A stretch of DNA of 64,000 bases from Blastococcus sp. CT_GayMR20. Its GTDB lineage: Bacteria > Actinomycetota > Actinomycetes > Mycobacteriales > Geodermatophilaceae. This document shows positions 56,853-64,000 of this stretch, piece after piece (position 1 is the first letter of the stretch; each line of letters starts with the position of its first letter). The DNA is taken from positions 1 through 64,000 of the forward strand of contig NZ_SPQM01000004.1 in the NCBI RefSeq assembly GCF_004570345.1. The letters run 5' to 3'. The notes below the pieces were generated by a model. It ran no database searches. It was not told where the DNA came from and saw only the letters and a list, made by a program, of their open reading frames with translations. A program made the translations under genes and the position numbers.

Positions 56853-58121
56853 ATGAAGAACAAAAAGCTCGTCGTCATCGGACAGGGGTACGTGGGCCTG
56901 CCGCTTGCCATGCGGGCGGTGGAGGTCGGCTACGACGTCATCGGGCTGGAAGTCGACGTCAGTCGCATGGATCGGCTGGCGGCCGGCGACTCCTACGTCG
57001 AGGACATTCCGTCGCAGCAGCTCCAGTCGGCCCTGGCGACAGGTCGCTACCGGCCCAGCCACGACTACGGGGCAGCGAAGGACTTCGACGTCGCGGTCAT
57101 CACGGTCCCGACGCCGCTGCGTGAGGGCAACCCCGACCTGTCCTACATCGAGCGGTCCGGTCGGACGCTCGCCCCGATGCTGAAGGCGGGTGCGACGGTC
57201 GTCCTCGAGTCGACGACGTACCCCGGGACCACCGAGGAACTGCTGGCCCCCATCCTTGAAGCGGGGTCCGGCCTGGTGGCTGGACGCGACTTCAGCCTCG
57301 GTTACAGCCCCGAGCGCATCGACCCCGGCAACCCCGTGTTCGGGCTGGTCAACACCCCCAAGGTGGTCTCCGGGATCGACGGCCCGTCGTCAGCGGCGGT
57401 GAAGGCCTTCTACGACGACATCGTGGAGCAGACGGTTCCCGTCCGGTCCCCGAAGGAGGCAGAGCTGACCAAGCTGCTCGAGAACACCTTCCGCCACGTC
57501 AACATCGCGCTGGTGAACGAGCTGGCGGTCTTCGCCCACGGCCTCGGCATCGATGTGTGGGAGGCCATCGACGCCGCGTCCACCAAGCCGTTCGGGTACA
57601 TGAGATTCACGCCGGGCCCCGGGGTCGGCGGTCACTGCCTGCCAATCGATCCCTCGTACCTGTCCTGGCAGGTGAAGCGCACGCTGGGCCAGCCGTTCCG
57701 CTTCGTGGAGCTCGCCAACGACGTCAACGACCACATGCCCGACTACGTGGTCCAGCGCGTGACCGAGCTGCTCAACCGGGAGCGCAAGGCCGTGAACGGA
57801 TCGACCGTGCTCCTGGTCGGTCTGGCCTACAAGAAGAACACCAGCGACGCCCGCGAGTCACCTTCGGTCCGGGTGGCTCAGCTGCTCGCCGCTCTCGGGG
57901 CCGACGTCCGCTTCGCTGATCCGCTCGTCGATCTCGAGGTCGTGCAGCTGCACGAGCCCCTTCCGGCGCAACAGGTGGACCTGGACGCGGCTCAGGTGGG
58001 CGCCGCCGACGTCGTCGTCCTGTTGGTCGACCACGACGTACTGAAGCTCGACCTGCTGAGCGAGGCCCTCGTCCTCGACACGCGACGGACGCAGCGTGAC
58101 CCGCGCTGGAGCGTGCTGTGA
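56853..58121 (+). CDS. UDP-N-acetylhexosamine dehydrogenase-like enzyme (right arm)
   Basis: Identical to 38702-39970; ribosome site GAGGGGA before ATG 56853. Confidence 0.92.
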   Translation: MKNKKLVVIGQGYVGLPLAMRAVEVGYDVIGLEVDVSRMDRLAAGDSYVEDIPSQQLQSALATGRYRPSHDYGAAKDFDVAVITVPTPLREGNPDLSYIERSGRTLAPMLKAGATVVLESTTYPGTTEELLAPILEAGSGLVAGRDFSLGYSPERIDPGNPVFGLVNTPKVVSGIDGPSSAAVKAFYDDIVEQTVPVRSPKEAELTKLLENTFRHVNIALVNELAVFAHGLGIDVWEAIDAASTKPFGYMRFTPGPGVGGHCLPIDPSYLSWQVKRTLGQPFRFVELANDVNDHMPDYVVQRVTELLNRERKAVNGSTVLLVGLAYKKNTSDARESPSVRVAQLLAALGADVRFADPLVDLEVVQLHEPLPAQQVDLDAAQVGAADVVVLLVDHDVLKLDLLSEALVLDTRRTQRDPRWSVL

Positions 58122-59053
58122 GCGGCGAGTCGGTCCTGGTCACGGGCGGGGCCGGCTTCATCGGAGCGAACCTCTGCCGCCGGCTCTGCGAGGACCCCGA
58201 CATCGCAGAGGTCCGCGTGCTGGACGACCTCTCCTCAGGTTCCCTGAGCAACCTGGACGGACTGCCGGTCCGAGTGCACCGGGGGTCCATCCTGGACACC
58301 GATGCGCTGGACGCCGCGACGGCCGGCTGCAGCCACATAGTCCACCTGGCAGCCGTCCCCTCCGTGCCCAGGAGCATCGTCGACCCGGTGCGCAGCCACG
58401 AGGCGAACGCCACCGGCACCCTCCGAGTCCTGGAGGCTGCCCGCAGGCACGGCGGGCTCCACGTGTCCCTCGCGAGCTCCTCGAGCGTGTACGGATCGAA
58501 TCCGGCCATTCCGAAGTCGGAGGACCTCCAGGCACGTCCCATGAGTCCGTACGCCGTCTCCAAGCTCGCCGCAGAGCAGTACGCGGTGGCGTACGCCGAG
58601 TGTTACCAGCTGCCAGTGCTGCCGTTCCGCTTCTTCAACGTCTTCGGCCCGCTCCAGGCGGCTGGGCACGCGTACGCGGCTGTGGTGCCCGCCTTCGTCA
58701 GCGCGGCGCTGGCAGGGAAACCGCTCCAGGTGTTCGGAGACGGCCACCAGACGCGTGACTTCACCTTCGTGGGCACCGTCGTGGAAGTCCTCCGCGCAGC
58801 CGTCGTCGGTTCCGTCACCGCAGGGCCCACCAACTTGGCGTTCGGCACGCGGACATCCCTGCTGACCGTGATCGAGCTGCTCGAGGCGGAGCTGGGTCGG
58901 AAGCTCACCGTGGACCACCTCGAGCCGCGTGTCGGCGACGTCCGGGACAGTCAGGCGAGCAGCAGCCAGGTGCAGTCGCTGTTCCCGGACGTCGACGCCG
59001 TCCCGCTGAAGGACGGCCTGCACCAGACGGTAGAATGGTTCCGGACGCTGTGA
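58118..59053 (+). CDS. UDP-sugar 4-epimerase (right arm)
   Basis: Identical to 37770-38705. Confidence 0.9.
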   Translation: MSGESVLVTGGAGFIGANLCRRLCEDPDIAEVRVLDDLSSGSLSNLDGLPVRVHRGSILDTDALDAATAGCSHIVHLAAVPSVPRSIVDPVRSHEANATGTLRVLEAARRHGGLHVSLASSSSVYGSNPAIPKSEDLQARPMSPYAVSKLAAEQYAVAYAECYQLPVLPFRFFNVFGPLQAAGHAYAAVVPAFVSAALAGKPLQVFGDGHQTRDFTFVGTVVEVLRAAVVGSVTAGPTNLAFGTRTSLLTVIELLEAELGRKLTVDHLEPRVGDVRDSQASSSQVQSLFPDVDAVPLKDGLHQTVEWFRTL

Positions 59054-59102
59054 GCGCCCAGGCGTTCGAGCACCGGAGGCTCGCGCTTCCGGAAGGACAT
59101 CG

Positions 59103-60194
59103 ATGAGGATTGCCGTGCTGGTGCCCACGATGGGCGGCGGCGGCGCGGAACGCCAGATCCAGCTGCTCACCGAGCACCTGCCCGCCTTCGGCCATGACGT
59201 CTGCGTCATCACGATGCGCTCGCTGGGGCAGGGGAGCGTCGAGCACCCCTTGCCGACCGGCACCCAGCGGATCCGGCTCGACTTCACGGGCCGCCAACTC
59301 CTGTCCAGCCCCGCGAAACTGCGCCGCTTCCTGCGCACCTGGCGGGCTGACGCGCTTCTCGCCTTCAACGGACCAGCGGTGCTCGCTGCTCGCGTCACGA
59401 CCGTCGGCACTCGCCTCCCGCTGATCTCCTGCGTCGGGACCTCCGCCCTGCCCAGTGGACCGCGTCGTCTCCTGATGCGGATCAGCCGGCGGGCGGATGC
59501 CATGACGGTGTTCAACGCCTCCCAGTCGCTGGAGAAGTACGCCGCGGCGGGCCTCAGCGATCCGCAGCGGTCGCAAGTGATCCACAACGCCCTCGCAGAC
59601 ACCGTCCCGGCGACGGTCAGGCCGAGGCAGGCGGCTAGCCCCTTCCGATGGATCGCGGTGGGCCGGCTGACGGACGCCAAGGGCTACGACCTGCTGGTCG
59701 AGTCGATGTCCCAGCTGATCCAGGCCGGTCATCTCGCCACCCTGGACATCTTCGGCGAGGGCCCGGGCGCCCAGGCACTGGAGCGCCTGATCGAAGACCG
59801 GCAATTGGGCCACGCGATCCACCTGCGCGGTTTCACCTTCGACTGGCACAGCTCCCTCGACGACTACGACGGCTTCGTCCTCAGCTCGCGGTGGGAGGGC
59901 TCCCCCAACGCTGCTCTGGAAGCCCTGGCGTGCGGCATGCCCATGGTCGCCAGCGACGTCGGGGACCTGGCCGAGCTCCTGCCCGAGGGCCGGTTGGCGC
60001 CACCGGGAGACAGCGCCGCGTTGGCTGAGCGCATGCGCGCCCTTATGGGCACCGACGCGGCGCTGCGCACCGAGGAGGCACTCGCGGCGCAGCAGGCGAC
60101 ATGCGCGCGCCACGACCTCACTCCGGTGATGCAGCGATGGCACGAGGCGCTGCAGCGCCTCGTCGAGGAGAAGTCGCGCGGGACGCTCCGCTGA
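59103..60194 (+). CDS. Family 4 glycosyltransferase (right arm)
   Basis: Identical to 36629-37720; ATG preceded by GGAAGGACATCG. Confidence 0.9.
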   Translation: MRIAVLVPTMGGGGAERQIQLLTEHLPAFGHDVCVITMRSLGQGSVEHPLPTGTQRIRLDFTGRQLLSSPAKLRRFLRTWRADALLAFNGPAVLAARVTTVGTRLPLISCVGTSALPSGPRRLLMRISRRADAMTVFNASQSLEKYAAAGLSDPQRSQVIHNALADTVPATVRPRQAASPFRWIAVGRLTDAKGYDLLVESMSQLIQAGHLATLDIFGEGPGAQALERLIEDRQLGHAIHLRGFTFDWHSSLDDYDGFVLSSRWEGSPNAALEALACGMPMVASDVGDLAELLPEGRLAPPGDSAALAERMRALMGTDAALRTEEALAAQQATCARHDLTPVMQRWHEALQRLVEEKSRGTLR

Positions 60195-61489
60195 TGGAGC
60201 GGAACCGGCGAGAACCAGTTGCCGGACGGCCCGCCGCCTCGAAGCTGCTCCAGGCGACAAGACGCGCCGGGTTCACGATGGGCGCCGGGCGGCTTGTGGT
60301 CGCCGCGTTGGGCCTCGCCGCGACCCCGCTGCTCACGCGCCTTCTTAGCCCGGTGGAGTACGGGACGTTCGTCCTCGTGATCACCGCCGTATCGATCGGC
60401 TCGACCGTGCCGTCGCAGTGGCTCGACGCGGCGGTGCTCCGCTTCGCGCCAGCGGAGGATCCCAGTCGGCTGCACCGGGCGACGGTCACCGCCTGGTTGC
60501 GCAACGCTCCCGTCGTGGCGTTGCTGACAGGTGCCATCGCTGCCGTCACGCTTGGCAGCGCATGGCTGACCGTCGCCTTCTGCGTCGCCTACGCGCTCGC
60601 GGAATCCGCCTTCACCACCAGGTGGATCCTCCTGAGAGCCCGCATCCTCCCGCGAGCGTTCATCGTCGCAGGCGTGCTGCGGAACGGGGCGTTCGTCCTC
60701 ATCGTCGCCCTGACGGGTGCACTCGCCGATGACGTCCAGCTCAGCTGGATCCTGGGCGGGATCCTGGCCTCGAGCCTGTTGGCGACGGCGTCGACGTGGC
60801 GGGCCGTGTCGGGGCCCCACTCCCGGCGCGCGGACCTGCAGCCCTGGTGGCAGTACGGCCGCCCGCTCATCCTCAACTACGGGCTCAGCCTCTCGATGCT
60901 CTACGTCGACCGGTTCATCCTGCTGGCGTTGCGCGGCAAGGAGGAGGTTGCCCTCTACGCCCCGACGTTCGACATCCTGTGCGGCGTCATCACCCTGGTG
61001 ACGGGTCTGGTGGGCCTGGTCGCCGTCCCCAGGCTCTTCGCCCAGCTGGAGTCCCAAGATCGGCAGGCGCATCTGCGCTTGCTCCGCCGCCGGGCGGCCC
61101 TGTCGAGTGCGGCCGTGTGCGTGCTGCTGTTCGCAGCCTGGCCGGCGCTCTCCGTGGTGATGATCGGAGAGGACCTCCGTCTGGGTGACCCGCTGACGGT
61201 CGGGCTGCTCATCGGGGCGTTCGGCTTGACGGCCTATCGCTACCAGTACGTCAACATCGTGGCTCAGCTGCACCACAACACGAACGTGCAGACACGCGTC
61301 ACGGCCCTCGCCCTGGCAACGAGCGTGGCCGCCAACAGCGTCTTGATTCCGTCCTTCGGTCTGCGTGGTGCCGCTGCCTCGGCGGCCCTGTCCGCTTCGG
61401 TGGCCGTGCTCGTCGGGGTCTGGGCGAACGCCCGGTCGCGCCCGCAGCACGCGCAGAGACGTGATGAGCCACACCCCACGTCGAGGTGA
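60194..61489 (+). CDS. Polysaccharide flippase (right arm)
   Basis: Identical to 35334-36629; one-base TGATG overlap with the glycosyltransferase gene. Confidence 0.88.
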   Translation: MERNRREPVAGRPAASKLLQATRRAGFTMGAGRLVVAALGLAATPLLTRLLSPVEYGTFVLVITAVSIGSTVPSQWLDAAVLRFAPAEDPSRLHRATVTAWLRNAPVVALLTGAIAAVTLGSAWLTVAFCVAYALAESAFTTRWILLRARILPRAFIVAGVLRNGAFVLIVALTGALADDVQLSWILGGILASSLLATASTWRAVSGPHSRRADLQPWWQYGRPLILNYGLSLSMLYVDRFILLALRGKEEVALYAPTFDILCGVITLVTGLVGLVAVPRLFAQLESQDRQAHLRLLRRRAALSSAAVCVLLFAAWPALSVVMIGEDLRLGDPLTVGLLIGAFGLTAYRYQYVNIVAQLHHNTNVQTRVTALALATSVAANSVLIPSFGLRGAAASAALSASVAVLVGVWANARSRPQHAQRRDEPHPTSR

Positions 61490-61516
61490 GAGGCTGCCTC
61501 GCATGGTGAGTAACAC

Positions 61517-62645
61517 GTGGGAGGGGCGGCTGGAAGCCGGGCAGCTGTCTACGCCGAGTCCCTGGCCCGCGCTCTCGGCTGGCAGTGGCGGCACATCGAG
61601 CTGACACCCGCCCTGCTGCGACGGAACCTCCTGCTCATGGCGGACGCTGGCGCCGAGGTTTCGCCCCTGCACCTGCACGGTCTGCCTGACGTCGCTCAGA
61701 TGGATGACCTGCACCTGGTCGTCGCGGGCACCTACGGGGACTCCATCGGCCGGGTTGAGTACTCCGGGAGGCACATCTCGGCCCTGCCAGCGACCAAGCC
61801 GCGGGTCGTGGATCCCTTCGGAGTCTTTCCAGCCCTCAACACCCGGTCGCTGCGCACGGCCCTGCGCGGCGAGTCGACCGCGTGGCGACCGTCAGCCGGG
61901 ACTCGAGAGGAGTGGCAGCCCCGGGAGCTGGAGCAGCAACGGCACTACTTGCGCCGGCTGCTGCAGGTCACCATGTCGTCCGCGCTCCATCCCCTTTTCG
62001 CTGTACCAGGCGTTCACCGCCCCTCCGGTGTACTCGGCCATGTGGCAGCTGCCGCCGCAGCAGCGCGGTGACGTGCACTACCGCACGCTGCTCGCCGAGC
62101 TGCACCCTGCCTTGAGGGACGTCCCGTGGTCCCGCACAGGCACGCGGTACGACGGAGTCCGGGACACAAGTGCTGATCGCCTGCGCTCGAGGCAACACAA
62201 GTACGGCGAGTGGCTGCGCGGCGAGACCGGCTCGACCGTCGAGTCACTGGTCGTGGACTCTCCCCTGGGCAGGCACAGCGCATACGCGCGCCCACTCCGG
62301 GCGGGACTTCGCAACTGGCGGAGGACGAAGACCTCCGACTACACGCGTCTCGATCTACTCTTCGCGTGGCTCGGTTCGCTCGGCAGCATGTCGAACCGCT
62401 ACGCGCTCGACGTGCCGGGCGCGTCCTCTGGGAGAGTGTCAGCCTACCCCGTAGGTCGCGCATACCAGACGGCCTATCGACTCGCCAAGGACGCTCGGCC
62501 ACATGAGGCAGCGCCGGCACCGGCGCGCGACCCCTCAGACGGCCTGACCGCGCCGTCAGCTCAGCCTCGGGCCCTGTGGCAACGGTCGTCCCTCGAGCAA
62601 CGACAGCCGGAGACCGGAGCGGCGTCCACAGACGTTTCGCGATGA
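61517..62645 (+). pseudogene. Broken asparagine-synthase-like gene (right arm)
   Basis: Identical to 34178-35306, with the same one-base shift (near 61980) and the same missing 5' part. Identical decay in both arms shows the copies have not diverged since duplication. Confidence 0.78.
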
Positions 62646-64000
62646 CCTCGGGCTACGGTGCCGGGATGACAGGGCAGCGGATCTTCTTGGCCGGGGTGTT
62701 CCTCACGCCGTTCATGCGGGTGCTCGTTCTGCCCGGTGTGGGGTTCAGCGTCGGGGACGCTCTTCTTATCGCCGGTGCGCTTGTGGTCCTGTTCAAGCGG
62801 GTGCCCAGGCGACCGCCACGGCGCCGCAGCGGCGTGTGGTTCACGGTCTTCGCGATCCCTGGCGCCTTGCTGGTCGTTGGGACGCTCGCCTCCGCCCTGT
62901 TCAACCAAATGGCGTCGTCGGCAGCCACAATCGCTCTGACCAGCCAGTACGCGGTCGGCTTCTGGCTGTTGCCGGCAGTGCTCACCCAGCAGAGCGAGCG
63001 GGAGATCGTCAGCGCTGCGAAGGCGTTCCTCTACGGCCTCGCGGCGTCGGTCATGCTCGGCCTGGGCATCCTGGTGTTCTTGCCTTCGCTCGCTGCCACC
63101 CTTACCGAGCAAGGCTGGCTGATTTCGACGTACGCGGGACGGCAGGGCTTGTTCTCGGGCATCGGGGAGTTGTCCAGGATGGCCGCGGCGGCTGTGCCGA
63201 TCGTCTACTACCTCACAGTCCGGCGGCACATCACGATCCGGAAGGCCATGCTGCTGCTGGGAACCGTTGGGGTGGCGCTCATCATCACGCGCTCGGGCTC
63301 CGGGAGCCTGATAGCGATCGCCGCTGTCGCCGTCGTCGCAGTCCTCCACCTGCTGTCTCTGCCGCTCCTTCGCGACCAACTGCAGCGCGGAGTCACGGTT
63401 CGAGTGGCGTCGGCCCTCGTCGCGGGCCTGGCGCTGATGTACGGGGTGGTTAGCGAGGTGGACCGTCGCACAGCCAGCACGTATGGACAGGCGTTCACGG
63501 AGCGGGTGACGTCTCCGTTGCGCCAAGGCGGTGTCGACTCAGTGGGGAGTGCCGAGATCCGGCTCGACCTGATCGATGAGGGTTGGCGGGTCGTTGGCGA
63601 CCACATGCTGACGGGCATCGGTCCCGGCCTGTTCATACCAGAGTCGATCTACGCCCAAGGTGTGCACGTGGTGCCACTGCTGCTGTGGGCCGAGACCGGG
63701 ATCCTGCCCCTTCTGGGCTGGATCGTCTTCATCGTTGCAGTTGCGGCGGTGGCCCTGGCGAGTCGCAGGAAGGCCCCTGTCGCGGCGGTGTGTGCCCTCG
63801 GCGTGCTGACCGCGTTCGTCGGCATCAACTTGACCACCACTTACATGTACCCCCGGGGCTTCCTGCTGCCGCTCATGCTGGCCATCTTCTTGCTCCGCGA
63901 CCGGGAGTTGGCGGTGGTCGACTCCGAGGACTTGCCGCCGAAACTCGCCGCACGACCCGCTGGACCGGGTGGGTCTGCTGCACCGAGCCGGCGCCTGTCC
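62642..64000 (+). CDS. O-antigen ligase/polymerase-like protein, runs off window (right arm)
   Basis: Same gene as 32715-34181, cut by the window end after about 453 codons. Whether the mirror symmetry continues past its stop codon is not visible. Confidence 0.82.
   Translation, partial: MTSGYGAGMTGQRIFLAGVFLTPFMRVLVLPGVGFSVGDALLIAGALVVLFKRVPRRPPRRRSGVWFTVFAIPGALLVVGTLASALFNQMASSAATIALTSQYAVGFWLLPAVLTQQSEREIVSAAKAFLYGLAASVMLGLGILVFLPSLAATLTEQGWLISTYAGRQGLFSGIGELSRMAAAAVPIVYYLTVRRHITIRKAMLLLGTVGVALIITRSGSGSLIAIAAVAVVAVLHLLSLPLLRDQLQRGVTVRVASALVAGLALMYGVVSEVDRRTASTYGQAFTERVTSPLRQGGVDSVGSAEIRLDLIDEGWRVVGDHMLTGIGPGLFIPESIYAQGVHVVPLLLWAETGILPLLGWIVFIVAVAAVALASRRKAPVAAVCALGVLTAFVGINLTTTYMYPRGFLLPLMLAIFLLRDRELAVVDSEDLPPKLAARPAGPGGSAAPSRRLS

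Larger units (their letters stand above)
48473..64000. repeat. Right arm of giant inverted repeat
   Basis: Exact reverse complement of 32823-48350. The window ends inside this arm, so the total arm length is unknown and at least 15,528 bases. Confidence 0.97.

Noticed and set aside
32823..64000. Palindrome as terminal inverted repeat of a linear replicon or as a composite transposon
   Set aside because: The symmetric centre lies inside the window with no telomere or transposase features, and no insertion-sequence genes flank the visible arms. It cannot be excluded for the unseen outer end.

Overview
The window is high-GC DNA with GTG/TTG starts, GC-rich third codon positions and actinobacterial gene families (CGNR zinc finger, LCP wall ligase, PAP2-DAG kinase fusion, large O-acyltransferase, CHAT/caspase proteases). 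The style resembles a soil actinobacterium of the Geodermatophilaceae type. That placement is inferred from gene style and was not measured.

Two structural facts govern how the window should be read. (1) Bases 32823-48350 and 48473-64000 are the two arms of a mirror-image inverted repeat: position p maps to 96823-p. Every gene, frame and frameshift I compared is identical. The arms are at least 15.5 kb, the spacer is 122 bp, and the repeat runs off the right edge. The spacer lies inside a formate dehydrogenase alpha gene and keeps reading in frame only into the right arm. (2) The first ~190 bases encode, on the minus strand, a proteobacterial-type CcmA fragment fused in frame to an actinobacterial glycosyltransferase that it truncates. 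Together these look like amplification or assembly chimeras (for example, of a single-cell genome), so the duplicated block should be counted once until shown otherwise.

Layout. 1-6.6 kb: GT2 fragment, MarR regulator, anchored secreted protein, alpha-hydroxy-acid oxidase, tRNA-Ser(GCT) and tRNA-Arg(ACG), divergent MFS transporter and CGNR regulator. Two copies of a palindromic intergenic repeat lie at 1.0 and 6.6 kb. 6.7-15.3 kb: PAP2-DAG kinase, proline-rich surface protein, large polyprenyl glycosylphosphotransferase, DoxX-like protein, PHP phosphoesterase, O-acyltransferase with SGNH domain. 15.3-21.4 kb: a tightly coupled three-gene operon of caspase-like protease, alpha/beta hydrolase and TPR-CHAT protease; this is the best candidate here for an undescribed conflict or cell-death system. 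21.7-32.4 kb: nucleotide-sugar dehydrogenase with rfbB and rfbD, LCP ligase, small membrane proteins sharing a GR-x-R-x-AD motif, low-molecular-weight tyrosine phosphatase, a decayed acetyltransferase/dehydrogenase pair, and a GT4.

32.7-48.35 kb (repeated at 48.5-64 kb): one co-oriented locus. It runs formate dehydrogenase (fdhA end, fdhB, nrfD), Wzz/BY-kinase, 4,6-dehydratase, aminotransferase, small phosphoglycosyl transferase, NeuD/PglD acetyltransferase, dehydrogenase, epimerase, GT4, flippase, a broken asparagine-synthase-like gene and an O-antigen ligase/polymerase. The dehydratase-aminotransferase-PGT-acetyltransferase block has the gene content needed to make a bacillosamine-type 2,4-diamino sugar and load it on undecaprenyl phosphate. 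The remaining genes would extend, flip and polymerise the repeat unit under kinase/phosphatase control.
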